A stretch of DNA of 8,264 bases, from the NCBI GenBank assembly GCA_905214605.1, contig CAJMMY010000035.1, forward strand, positions 1 to 8,264, in the 5' to 3' direction. This DNA is from an uncultured bacterium. GTDB lineage: Bacteria; Bacillota_A; Clostridia; Oscillospirales; Oscillospiraceae. The stretch's first letter is position 1. Each line of letters opens with the position of its first letter. Made by a program: the position numbers and the translations under genes. The notes under the pieces are model-generated. The model was not told the origin of the DNA, did no database searches, and was given only the letters and a program-made list of their open reading frames with translations. Of this stretch, positions 1 through 7,287 are shown piece after piece.

Positions 1-1
1 T

Positions 2-841
2 TTGGATAACTGCTATTTAAAGCAAGAGCAGAACTATTTGATTCTGTTGGGCGCGGATACCTATGACATTCCCCATCGGGGAAAGGACGGCAGCCGGCAG
101 GACGACCAGTCCGAGGAAGTGTACCAGTATTTTGTATGCAGTATTTGCCCGGTGAAGTCCGCAACCATGGAGCTGCGGTTCTATCATGAGGAAAATGAGT
201 TCCACGGCTGCTCCACCGGCAACATTGTGTCCAATCCGGAACTGGGATTTTTGTTCCCGGCTTTCGATGACCGTTCGGCAAACATTTATAATGCGCTGTT
301 TTACAGCAGAAATGCCGGGGAATTGCATCAGGAAGTGATTGATTCCGTATTCTGCATTGACCCGCCCATGTCTGCACCGGAGCAGAAAAATGTGTTCGAT
401 ACGGCATTGAGCGAGAGTCTGGAAGAGGATTGCAGCTACGATGTGGTGCAGTCGGTTCATGAGCAGATTCGGGTGCGGATTGAAGACCACAAGGAAAGCA
501 AAGACCCGGAGCCTTTGGAATTCACCGTGCAGGAAGTGGGAAACATTCTGCGGAACAGCGGGGTTTCCCAGGAGCGGGTGCAGACCTTCCAGCAGGCTTG
601 CAAGGAACAGTATGGAGAGCAGGCGGTGCTGAATCCCAACAATTTGATTGATAAGAAGTTTGAAATCAAAATGCCGGATATTAAAATTTCCGTGGCGCCG
701 GAGAGCAGCTATTTGCTGGAAACCCGGGTCATTGACGGACGGAGATACTTCCTTGTGCCCATTGACGGCGATGTGGAAGTCAACGGCGTGGCGGTGAAGG
801 TGCCCGGCGAAGTGGCGCGGGAAACCGCAGAAGTGGAATAA
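2..841 (+). CDS. DUF4317 family protein, 5'-truncated by the window edge
   Basis: The visible 279 residues match what I know of the DUF4317 family, a cytoplasmic family of unknown function common in Clostridia. Recognisable family stretches are FVCSICPVK (about residues 44-52 of the fragment), LGFLFPAFDDRSANIYNALF (81-100), an RNAGELH segment (103-109) and the C-terminal ETRVIDGRRYFLVPI block (240-254). The family is usually near 370-400 residues, so roughly 100-120 N-terminal residues should lie upstream of the window. The TTG at position 2 is therefore probably an internal leucine codon and not a start. No signal peptide or membrane segment is visible in this part. The stop is followed 11 bp later by a terminator, so the gene ends its transcription unit. 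Family assignment is from recalled sequence; function is unknown. Confidence 0.87.
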   Translation: MDNCYLKQEQNYLILLGADTYDIPHRGKDGSRQDDQSEEVYQYFVCSICPVKSATMELRFYHEENEFHGCSTGNIVSNPELGFLFPAFDDRSANIYNALFYSRNAGELHQEVIDSVFCIDPPMSAPEQKNVFDTALSESLEEDCSYDVVQSVHEQIRVRIEDHKESKDPEPLEFTVQEVGNILRNSGVSQERVQTFQQACKEQYGEQAVLNPNNLIDKKFEIKMPDIKISVAPESSYLLETRVIDGRRYFLVPIDGDVEVNGVAVKVPGEVARETAEVE

Positions 842-852
842 AAAACGCGAAA

Positions 853-884
853 CAGGGTGTTCCTACGGGAGCACCCTGCTTTTG
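853..884 (+). terminator. Intrinsic terminator of the DUF4317 gene
   Basis: An 11-bp stem with one G-U pair (arms 853-863 and 868-878) closes a TACG tetraloop and is followed by a short T-rich run (880-883). It begins 11 bp after the DUF4317 stop codon. The T run is only four bases, so it may be of moderate strength. Confidence 0.8.
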
Positions 885-959
885 TTAGAAGAAAAACAAA
901 TGAGTTCATGCATAATGCTTATGATAACTATATTTTTGAAAATTATTTTGTGAAATATG

Positions 960-988
960 ATGACAAAGTGAAAAGAGTATGTTATAAT
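960..988 (+). promoter_or_regulatory. SigA-type promoter of the SDR gene, extended -10
   Basis: The -35 box ATGACA (960-965, five of six consensus bases) is separated by 17 bp from a perfect TATAAT -10 box (983-988). A TG dinucleotide at 980-981 gives an extended -10. Transcription would start near 995, leaving a leader of about 45 nt before the ATG at 1040. The upstream stretch from about 885 is AT-rich and could act as an UP element. This is the best promoter in the window and suggests strong basal expression of the dehydrogenase. Confidence 0.8.
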
Positions 989-1039
989 TCTATCAAATGT
1001 TGAGCAGACGCCAACAAAATTGATCGGAGGTTGCTTAAA

Positions 1040-1828
1040 ATGGGCAGATTGGAAGGAAAAGTATGTGTCATTACCGGCGCAAGTTCCGGTATCGGTGCAA
1101 AAGCGGCTGAAATGTTTGCAAAAGAAGGCGCAAAGGTGATTTTGGCTGCACGTCGTGAATCCCGTCTGGACGCAATGGTAAAATTGATTACCGAGGCTGG
1201 CGGAGAGGCACATTCCGTTCCCACGGACATTACCGTGAAGGAGCAGGTAGAGGCTTTGATTGCAAAAACGCTGGAGCTTTATGACCACATTGACGTTCTG
1301 GTCAACGATGCCGGCGCCATTGAACCCGGTCTGCACCCGGTTGATGCCTTTACGGACGAAGAGCTGGACCGCATTGTGGAGACAAACCTGAAGGGTACGC
1401 TGTATGTTACCCGCGCTGTGACGCAGGTGTTCCGGAAACAGGGCTACGGCAACCTGATTACCATGTCCTCCGTTTCCGCCGTGACCGGCTGCGGCGCAGC
1501 TGTTTACACCGCCACCAAGGGCGCTCTGATTGCACTGACCAAGCATGTTGCTCTGCGGTTTGCTGACCGGAAACCCACCGTGCGCGCCAACTGCGTGTGC
1601 CCCGGCAGTGTCTGGACCGATATGACCCGGGGCGAGCTGGCTGCACAGAAGGCCGGCTATATCCCCGAGGCTCTGGAGTTCAACGATTCCATCAACAAGC
1701 ATGCCTGCGGCGATGTGGGCATCAGCCGTACCGTGGATATTGCCAACGTGCTGCTGTTCCTGGCATCTGATGAATCCATCTGCGTCAACGGTCAGGTCAT
1801 CACCGTGGACAGCGGCTGCAACCTGTAA
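1040..1828 (+). CDS. Short-chain dehydrogenase/reductase (SDR), classical type
   Basis: A 262-residue Rossmann-fold oxidoreductase interconverting a hydroxyl and a keto group with a nicotinamide cofactor. The glycine-rich cofactor motif TGASSGIG is at residues 12-19. The NNAG motif appears as NDAG (89-92). The catalytic tetrad is N116, S143, Y156 and K160 (YTATK), with the PG motif at 188-189 and an ITVDSG C-terminal strand (254-259). After strand beta2 the sequence reads AARRE, with arginines where NAD-dependent members carry an acidic residue, which favours NADP(H) (inference). ATG 1040 was chosen because GGAGG (1026-1030) lies 9 nt upstream; the in-frame TTG at 1031 lies directly against that site. 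The substrate cannot be read from the sequence; fatty acyl, sugar, steroid and bile acid substrates are all possible for this family. It is monocistronic between a strong promoter and a terminator, and converges on a flavin oxidoreductase. Confidence 0.93.
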   Translation: MGRLEGKVCVITGASSGIGAKAAEMFAKEGAKVILAARRESRLDAMVKLITEAGGEAHSVPTDITVKEQVEALIAKTLELYDHIDVLVNDAGAIEPGLHPVDAFTDEELDRIVETNLKGTLYVTRAVTQVFRKQGYGNLITMSSVSAVTGCGAAVYTATKGALIALTKHVALRFADRKPTVRANCVCPGSVWTDMTRGELAAQKAGYIPEALEFNDSINKHACGDVGISRTVDIANVLLFLASDESICVNGQVITVDSGCNL

Positions 1829-1850
1829 GCACATTCTTTTTCGTAACATC

Positions 1851-1882
1851 AAAACCCCCGAAACCGCGGTTTCGGGGGTTTT
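1851..1882. terminator. Bidirectional terminator between converging SDR and flavoenzyme genes
   Basis: A perfect 32-bp palindrome: AAAACCCCCGAAACCG is followed by its exact reverse complement. It begins 22 bp after the SDR stop and ends 17 bp after the flavoenzyme stop. The outer A4/T4 provides a U tract on either strand, so it should end both transcripts. Confidence 0.9.
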
Positions 1883-1899
1883 CTTGTATGTCTGTTGGT

Positions 1900-3846
1900 T
1901 TAGTCGCCCATGAGCTGGTCCAGATTCTGAATGATGTCGAATCCGCCGTGAACCGCCTCATACACTTTGCCCGGCTTGATGCAGTCGCCGATGGAGAAGA
2001 CCTTGTAGGGCTTATTTTGCAGGGCCTGCTCCAGCTGATGGGTGGCCCGGAAGCCGCTGGCCAGAACCACGTTGTCGCACTCAATGGGTACGCTGTCCCA
2101 CTGGGTTTCCAGCAGCACGTAATCCCGGTCGATATCGGTCATTTTCGTGTGGGTGAACACCTGAATGTGTGCCCGGTTGACCCGCTCTTTCAGACCCAAC
2201 TTCATGTTGGCGGACATATCGGCACTGTCAATCAGAGGGCCGCCCATTTCCACAATGGTCACCCGTTTGCCGCGGTTGTCTAATTCAATGGCGGTTTCGA
2301 TGCCCACATGGCCGCCGCCCAGAACCACAATGCGGTCGCCCACCGGTACACGGTTGGCCAGAACATCGTAAGCGGTGACAACCTTATCGTTGTCAATGCC
2401 GGGAATGGGGGGACGGACGGTTTCTGCACCGATAGCCAGAATGACCACTTCCGGGGCAAAGGCATCAATGGATTCCGGGGTACCCTCCCGGTCAAACAGC
2501 ACGTTTACGCCGTTTTTATACAGCTGCGCAATCAAATGGTCCCGATAGCGGCGCATATCCACCTTGAAATCCGGTGCGCCGGCTGCATTTACCAGGCCGC
2601 CCAGACGGCCGCTCTTTTCCCAAAGGGTGACATCGTGACCCTGCTTTGCTGCCAAAGTTGCGGTATACATACCGCCGGGGCCGCCGCCCACCACCAGAAT
2701 TTTCCGTTTTTTCTTCGGCTGGGGAATCTCGCAGTTCAGCTCCCGGCAAGTCCGGGGGTTGATGGCGCAGGTGCCGGGAATCCGGACTGCGCTGTTCAGA
2801 CACTCATTGCAGGCGGTGCAATACAGCACATCGTCCAAATGACCGGCCTGTACCTTGTTGGGCCATTCCGGGTCGGCCAAAGACTGGTGACCCATGGCGA
2901 TGATGTCTGCCGTGCCTTCTTCCAAAACCTGCTCCGCCAACGGCGCATAGTTCAGCTTGCCCTGCACCAAAAACGGTGTGGTGATGCCTTCCTGCCGCAG
3001 ACGTTTTGCAATGAACAGCTGGCTGCCCGGCTGGTCGTATGCGCTGGGAATGGCTTTGTTCCAGACTTCGTAGCAACCATGGTCCAGATGGATATAGCAG
3101 AATCCCCAAGTATCCAGAATCTTCACGATTTCAATGCCCTCGTTTTCCAAGGTCCGTCCGCCATGGAGAGAATGCTGGGGGGTGAACTTTACGGACACGG
3201 GGAAGTCTGGGCCCACGGCCTCTCGAATGGCTTGATAGAACTCACGGATAAAGCGGAGCCGATTTTCCAGACTGCCGCCGTATTCGTCTTCCCGGTGGTT
3301 CCACTGCTTGGAAATGAATTGGTCCAGCAGATAGCCGCCGTATGCATGAACCTCCAACAGGTCCGCGCCGGCGTCCTTTGCCATTTTGGCGGCCCGTCCG
3401 GCATCGGCAACCAATTCGTGAATCTCTTCCACGGTCAGGGCTTTGCACAGATGGTCCTTATGCCAGAAGGTGGGAATGGCGCTGGCGGAAACGTGAATGG
3501 TGGTCTGGGGCGTTCCTACGTTCACGCGGCCGTAGCCCGGGGAGAGCTGAATGGCCAGCTTGGCGCCGTACTGATGCACTTCATCGGCCAGCAATTTCAG
3601 GCGCTGGGCATGAGATTCGTTGCACAGGAAGTTGCCGGAAGAATGGGGGTGCTCATATTTGTCGGACACCGTGTGGGCAGAGGGATAAATCAAGCCGAAA
3701 CCGCCCTTGGCACGTTCCACCAGATAGGCCCGCTGGGCCGGAGAGATACCGCCGTCACGGTCGTGAATGGTGCCCATAGGCGCCACGGCCAGACGATTCT
3801 TCAAAGTCAGATTTCCCAATGAAATTTCTTCAAACAGTTTAGACAT
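1900..3846 (-). CDS. NADH:flavin oxidoreductase, FadH/BaiCD/BaiH/enoate-reductase type
   Basis: A 648-residue, three-part flavoenzyme of the family that reduces activated C=C bonds, passing electrons from NAD(P)H through FAD and an Fe-S cluster to FMN. Residues 1 to about 340 form the Old Yellow Enzyme-like TIM barrel, with LKNRLAVAPMG (15-25), a GGYLLDQF segment (170-177, Y172 aligning with the catalytic Tyr of FadH) and the YGGSLENRLRF signature (189-199). Cys343, 346, 349 and 360 are the likely 4Fe-4S ligands. A first dinucleotide-binding motif GGGPGG is at 387-392, a second, GGGHVG, at 510-515, and a terminal flavin motif SIGD at 618-621. Length fits the family. The start is supported by GGAGGA (3852-3857 on the plus strand), 5 nt from the ATG. 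It reads away from the helix-turn-helix gene. BaiCD, BaiH, FadH, enoate reductase and amine dehydrogenase-like members share this layout, so substrate is undetermined and no symbol is given. Confidence 0.93.
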   Translation of the reverse strand: MSKLFEEISLGNLTLKNRLAVAPMGTIHDRDGGISPAQRAYLVERAKGGFGLIYPSAHTVSDKYEHPHSSGNFLCNESHAQRLKLLADEVHQYGAKLAIQLSPGYGRVNVGTPQTTIHVSASAIPTFWHKDHLCKALTVEEIHELVADAGRAAKMAKDAGADLLEVHAYGGYLLDQFISKQWNHREDEYGGSLENRLRFIREFYQAIREAVGPDFPVSVKFTPQHSLHGGRTLENEGIEIVKILDTWGFCYIHLDHGCYEVWNKAIPSAYDQPGSQLFIAKRLRQEGITTPFLVQGKLNYAPLAEQVLEEGTADIIAMGHQSLADPEWPNKVQAGHLDDVLYCTACNECLNSAVRIPGTCAINPRTCRELNCEIPQPKKKRKILVVGGGPGGMYTATLAAKQGHDVTLWEKSGRLGGLVNAAGAPDFKVDMRRYRDHLIAQLYKNGVNVLFDREGTPESIDAFAPEVVILAIGAETVRPPIPGIDNDKVVTAYDVLANRVPVGDRIVVLGGGHVGIETAIELDNRGKRVTIVEMGGPLIDSADMSANMKLGLKERVNRAHIQVFTHTKMTDIDRDYVLLETQWDSVPIECDNVVLASGFRATHQLEQALQNKPYKVFSIGDCIKPGKVYEAVHGGFDIIQNLDQLMGD

Positions 3847-3881
3847 GACAATCCTCCGCTTTTGTTTTTTATCTTGCTTTC

Positions 3882-3910
3882 ATTTTACAGCGGGTGACGA
3901 AAAAAGTAAA
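3882..3910 (-). promoter_or_regulatory. Probable promoter of the flavin oxidoreductase gene
   Basis: Read on the minus strand, TTTACT (plus-strand 3905-3910) and TAAAAT (3882-3887) are spaced by 17 bp. They match the SigA consensus at four and five of six positions. The start would fall near 3875, giving a leader of under 30 nt that contains the ribosome binding site. It shares the 268-bp divergent gap with the regulator promoter about 140 bp away. Confidence 0.6.
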
Positions 3911-4025
3911 AAGACCGAAATTGCATGAAGTTTCCGATTCCCAAGGAGTTGACTGGGAAACTCTGTGAAAAGTCAAACAAAGTGCCTTGAATGTATGGAA
4001 AATCAGAAAAGTTAAGAAATTAACG

Positions 4026-4061
4026 GTTGAATTTCAACTAAAAAGTTGACAAAAAGTTGAC
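4026..4061. promoter_or_regulatory. Operator-like cluster of GTTGA half-sites
   Basis: Four copies of GTTGA(A/C) lie within 36 bp. Two form an inverted pair, GTTGAA-T-TTCAAC (4026-4038). Two form a perfect 11-bp tandem repeat, AAAAAGTTGAC at 4040-4050 and 4051-4061, one helical turn apart. TCAACT (4034-4039) and AGTTGA (4044-4049) also make an inverted pair with a 4-bp gap. The cluster overlaps the -35 box and the spacer of the regulator promoter, as expected for a repressor or autorepressor site. A further AGTTGACT occurs alone at 3947-3954. Binding is inferred from repeat arrangement and position only. Confidence 0.5.
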
Positions 4062-4074
4062 TATATGGTACGAT
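4046..4074 (+). promoter_or_regulatory. Promoter of the helix-turn-helix gene
   Basis: A perfect TTGACA -35 box (4046-4051) is followed after 17 bp by TACGAT (4069-4074), a four-of-six -10 box. Transcription would begin near 4081, about 34 nt before the ATG. The -35 is embedded in the first tandem AAAAAGTTGAC repeat, and the second repeat fills the first part of the spacer. Confidence 0.7.
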
Positions 4075-4114
4075 TTTCCTACAAGGGAGTTTCTGGTGGA
4101 GTGAGGGAAACGAT

Positions 4115-5509
4115 ATGGATTTTGGGGAATTGATTCGGCTGCTACTGTCAATCAACGATATAAAAATGTATAATCTGGCCCAGGCGCTGGATTATGATAA
4201 GTCGTATATCAGCAAATGGGTGAACCATACCAAGCTGCCGCCGTCTAAGGAAATTGACCGGTTGGCGGAGGAGATTGCTGCATTTGTGGCCCGGGAAAGC
4301 GACAGCACCCGGAAAAACCGCACCGCCCGGGAACTGGGCTTTGCCCGAAAGGACGGAACGGCACCGGAGGGCAGTCTGTTTACGGAAAAACTGGCCGGGC
4401 AGGTGAAAGAGGCATACTGGCAATCCAAATATCAGCCGGAGGAGCGGGAGGTACCCGCGACGTCTTCCCGGAATCGGATTCCGGGCAAGGAGTTTCACCG
4501 CACCCGGCGCATGGAGGAAACGGAGTGTGTGCTGACCACGCAGCCCATTTCCAAAAGCGGAGAGTTCCAGAATGCGCTGGAGGATTTCGGCGGATTGGAG
4601 CGAAACAGCCGTTTGAAATTGCAGGCTGTGATCGATTTGGAGCGGTTCGGAGACAACGTAGATTTGTATTGGAAGCACATCTGCCATTTGCTCAGCTTTG
4701 GAAGAGACGCGGACGTGGAGCTGTTGGAAACCGGCAGCTGCGGGGATTTGCCGGACCGGCTGCTGATTGCCAAGGACCGTTTTGTGGTCCAGACACTGCA
4801 GCTGCCCTTTTCGGACCAGACCGTTACCATTCATACCGAGGACCCGGCGGTGGTGTACTTGTATTACAGCGATGCCCGGCGCTTTCTGCAGCGTCAGCAG
4901 CGGATTTTGGAGTCCTCCAACACCAACGGAAATCTGTATTATTATAAGTACGCCAGCACCCACGAGAAGAATCGGTACCTGCTGTCGTCCATGTTCCCCA
5001 TTTACATGGACGAGCATTTGTTTGAAGATTTGTTGGAAAAATACGGCAGCACCAAGCTGACCTATCCTCGGGAATATCTGAAAGAATTCCGGGCGCAGAA
5101 GTCCGTTGTGATGTTCGAAACGGCGCTGCTGCGGTATATGAGTACGGGAAAAATCTCGGTGTTTGACGCTTACGAGGGGGAGACGCTGACGAAAAATGAG
5201 CGCCGCCGCCATTTGCAGGGAATTCTGGACGAATTGGAAGATGGAAAGCGGTTGGAAATGCGGATTCTCAGCGATAAAAATCCCATTTTGAACTACGATG
5301 ATATTTCTGTGTCCTTCTTCATGAATGACAACAGCGCTTATTGCTCCGATATTCGGAAAAAGCAGGACGGGGTGCGGTATTTTATGTCCAGCAACTCCCG
5401 CAAGCATTTGGGCGCGTTTATGGACCATATCAATGCCCTGCCGGAGGAATATCTGACCGGTCAGAAAAAGACCATTGATTATATCTACCACGGCATGAAG
5501 AATTTGTGA
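4115..5509 (+). CDS. Helix-turn-helix protein with large unrecognised C-terminal region
   Basis: A 464-residue soluble protein. Residues about 1-58 look like an XRE/Cro-type helix-turn-helix: a first helix (FGELIRLLLSI), then NLAQALDYDKSYISKWVNHT (20-39), where YISKWVNHT resembles a recognition helix, and a further helix to about 58. Residues about 59-135 are charged and rich in Arg, Lys, Glu and Pro and look like a flexible linker. The remaining 330 residues mix helices and strands and are rich in aromatics (for example LYYYKY and a YIYHGMKNL end). I do not recognise this part; it could be a ligand-sensing or oligomerisation domain. No membrane segment or signal peptide is visible. The start has GAGGGA (4103-4108) 6 nt upstream. 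It is monocistronic, divergent from the flavin oxidoreductase, with repeats at its promoter, so autoregulation and control of the neighbour are reasonable inferences. Confidence 0.75.
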   Translation: MDFGELIRLLLSINDIKMYNLAQALDYDKSYISKWVNHTKLPPSKEIDRLAEEIAAFVARESDSTRKNRTARELGFARKDGTAPEGSLFTEKLAGQVKEAYWQSKYQPEEREVPATSSRNRIPGKEFHRTRRMEETECVLTTQPISKSGEFQNALEDFGGLERNSRLKLQAVIDLERFGDNVDLYWKHICHLLSFGRDADVELLETGSCGDLPDRLLIAKDRFVVQTLQLPFSDQTVTIHTEDPAVVYLYYSDARRFLQRQQRILESSNTNGNLYYYKYASTHEKNRYLLSSMFPIYMDEHLFEDLLEKYGSTKLTYPREYLKEFRAQKSVVMFETALLRYMSTGKISVFDAYEGETLTKNERRRHLQGILDELEDGKRLEMRILSDKNPILNYDDISVSFFMNDNSAYCSDIRKKQDGVRYFMSSNSRKHLGAFMDHINALPEEYLTGQKKTIDYIYHGMKNL

Positions 5510-5525
5510 GAATGACATGATAGGG

Positions 5526-5560
5526 CAAAACCACGCGTACAGCGCGTGGTTTTGTTTTTT
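5526..5560 (+). terminator. Strong intrinsic terminator after the helix-turn-helix gene
   Basis: A perfect 12-bp stem (5526-5537 with 5543-5554) closes a five-base loop (TACAG) and runs into six T residues (5555-5560). It starts 16 bp after the stop codon. Confidence 0.93.
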
Positions 5561-5611
5561 CACATAAAGGAGTTTCTTGTTGTAAAAAGCGCGAAAAAAT
5601 GGAAATAATTC

Positions 5612-5640
5612 TTGTGTTACGGGGAAAAATCATGTAAAAT
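5612..5640 (+). promoter_or_regulatory. Probable promoter of the symporter gene
   Basis: TTGTGT (5612-5617) lies 17 bp upstream of TAAAAT (5635-5640). The -10 matches five of six bases and is preceded by TG; the -35 matches only three of six, so strength is uncertain. Transcription would start near 5647, leaving a leader of about 157 nt before the TTG start, long enough to carry regulatory structure. Confidence 0.55.
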
Positions 5641-5650
5641 AATAATATAT

Positions 5651-5761
5651 GGAGAATGTCCGGCAATGGACAGACAGTAAGCGAAGAAGATGGATTTCCT
5701 CTCCGCTTATCTTTTGTTTTTAGCTGTTCACCGATGAAAAACAGTGTTTTTTAACGGTGGA
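5651..5761 (+). promoter_or_regulatory. Structured leader of the symporter with terminator-like hairpin
   Basis: Three hairpins can be drawn. The first is TGTCC (5657-5661) with GGACA (5668-5672). The second is an imperfect stem (5677-5687 with 5700-5710; seven pairs, one mismatch, three pairs) followed directly by a T-rich run (5711-5721), which looks like an attenuator. The third pairs 5727-5733 with 5755-5761 around an A/T-rich inner stem. GGAGA (5651-5655) is also complementary to UCUCC (5700-5704), which takes part in the second stem, so two exclusive folds are possible. I do not see the conserved core of the glycine riboswitch or another class I know. Function as a switch is inference. 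Confidence 0.45.
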
Positions 5762-5803
5762 TTTTGCCGGGTCGGAAATTGAACATCAAAGGAGTTTGAA
5801 GAG

Positions 5804-7276
5804 TTGGAAACAGTATGGAGTACCCTTTATAACGGGTTTGCAAGCCTGGTGGGCAGCGTCAGCAACGTGATGTACAGTTATGTGCTGATTATTCTGCTGC
5901 TGGCAGCGGGCGTATTTTTCTCCCTGCGCAGCCGGTTTGTGCAGCTGCGTCTGCTGCGGGAATCCGTGCGGGTGGTAGGCGAAAAAGCCGAGGATAAGAG
6001 CGCAATCTCTGCATTTGAGGCGCTGATGGTATCCACCGCCAGCCGCGTGGGCACGGGCAACATCGTGGGCGTGGCAAACGCCATTGCCATCGGCGGCTAC
6101 GGCGCTGTGTTTTGGATGTGGATTATCGCACTGTTGGGCGGCGCTACCGCATTTGTGGAAAGCACCTTGGCGCAGATTTACAAAAAGCGGGACGAAAACG
6201 GCGGCTGCTACGGCGGTCCGTCTTACTATATTGAAAGCGCACTGGGCAGCCGGAAATTGGGTGTTGTGTTTGCTGTGGCGCTGATTGCCACCTATGCAGG
6301 CGGTTTCAATATGCTGGCGTCTTTCAACCTGATTGACAGCATGTCCGATTACGCCTTCTACAACAATCTGACTGCTACCATGCACGGCGAAACGGTTTAT
6401 CTGGTGCCCATTATCGGCGGCGCGATTCTGGCGTTGCTGGTGGCAGTATGCATTCTGGGCAAGGGCAACCAGATTGTAAAAGTTACGGGCATTCTTGTGC
6501 CGGTCATGGGTGTGCTATACATCATCATGGCACTGGTTGTGATGGTGCTGAACTATCAGCGGATTCCGGAAGTGCTGGGCAATATCTTCCACAGCGCATT
6601 CGATTTCAAGGCAATGTTCGGCGGTGCAGCGGGCTTCGGCTCTTCGGCGCTGATGCAGGGCATCAAGCGCGGTCTGTATTCCAATGAGGCAGGCGTGGGC
6701 TCTGCACCCAACGCAGCTGCCGCAGCGGACGTGACCCACCCGGTTAAGCAGGGTCTGGTGCAGATGCTGTCCGTGTTTATCGACACCATTTTGGTGTGTA
6801 CCGCAACGGCAATGATGTGCCTGTGCACCGGCATTGTGCCCAGCGAATCTCTGAAGGGTGCGCCGTTTGTGCAGGAATCCTTGGCAACCATCTTCGGCGC
6901 AGCCGGTCCTTATTTCATCACGGTGGCGCTGCTGCTGTTTGCATTCACCACGCTGCTGGGCAACCTGTTCTATTGCGAGGGCTGCATGAACTATGTTGCA
7001 GGTCACACTGTCAGCCGGAAAGGCATGACCGTGTTCCGGGTGATTGCCTGCATCATCGTGTTCATCGGCGCACAGATGAAATTTGGTCTGGTTTGGGACC
7101 TGGCAGACGTGCTGATGGGCATTATGACCCTCATCAACCTGCCGGTGATTCTGATTCTCGGCGGCACCGCAATGCGGGCGCTGGACGATTACATTCGTCA
7201 GAAGAAAGAGGGCAAAAATCCCAAATTCAAGGCTGCTGCCATCGGTCTGAAAGAACAGACGGATTTCTGGAACTGA
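5804..7276 (+). CDS. Sodium:alanine/glycine symporter, AGCS family
   Basis: A 490-residue inner-membrane transporter that takes up alanine or glycine with Na+ (known role of the family). Hallmarks are the SRVGTGNIVGVANAIAIGG block (80-98), the YGGPSYYIE loop (136-144) and the GLYSNEAGVGSAPNAAAA signature (290-307). Hydrophobic segments are visible near residues 24-40, 99-117, 153-172, 199-218, 226-249, 320-343, 367-390, 409-424 and 435-456, in keeping with the roughly 10-11 helices of the family. Length is close to typical. The start is TTG 5804 because AAAGGAG (5788-5794) is 9 nt upstream and the nearest ATG (5815) is out of frame. The gene stands alone between a structured leader and a strong terminator. 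Substrate choice between alanine and glycine cannot be decided here. Confidence 0.95.
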   Translation: METVWSTLYNGFASLVGSVSNVMYSYVLIILLLAAGVFFSLRSRFVQLRLLRESVRVVGEKAEDKSAISAFEALMVSTASRVGTGNIVGVANAIAIGGYGAVFWMWIIALLGGATAFVESTLAQIYKKRDENGGCYGGPSYYIESALGSRKLGVVFAVALIATYAGGFNMLASFNLIDSMSDYAFYNNLTATMHGETVYLVPIIGGAILALLVAVCILGKGNQIVKVTGILVPVMGVLYIIMALVVMVLNYQRIPEVLGNIFHSAFDFKAMFGGAAGFGSSALMQGIKRGLYSNEAGVGSAPNAAAAADVTHPVKQGLVQMLSVFIDTILVCTATAMMCLCTGIVPSESLKGAPFVQESLATIFGAAGPYFITVALLLFAFTTLLGNLFYCEGCMNYVAGHTVSRKGMTVFRVIACIIVFIGAQMKFGLVWDLADVLMGIMTLINLPVILILGGTAMRALDDYIRQKKEGKNPKFKAAAIGLKEQTDFWN

Positions 7277-7287
7277 ATAGGAAAGCG

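Noticed and set aside
863..1852. Open frame of about 329 codons on the minus strand across the SDR gene
   Set aside because: It is antisense to a clear SDR with all catalytic residues, starts inside the bidirectional terminator and runs through the promoter region.
2308..3822. Long open frame of about 504 codons on the plus strand, antisense to the flavin oxidoreductase
   Set aside because: It lies wholly within a confidently assigned gene, lacks a ribosome site and a recognisable product, and is explained by the GC-rich third positions of the true gene.
4148..5563. Open frame of about 471 codons on the minus strand opposite the helix-turn-helix gene
   Set aside because: Its start falls in the T-tract and terminator region, and the sense frame has a good ribosome site, promoter, helix-turn-helix and terminator. 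The antisense product shows no family features.
5651..5720. Glycine riboswitch before the symporter
   Set aside because: It was expected from the gene family, but the conserved glycine aptamer core could not be found; only the short GGAGA and GGACAGA strings are suggestive, and these are too common to count.
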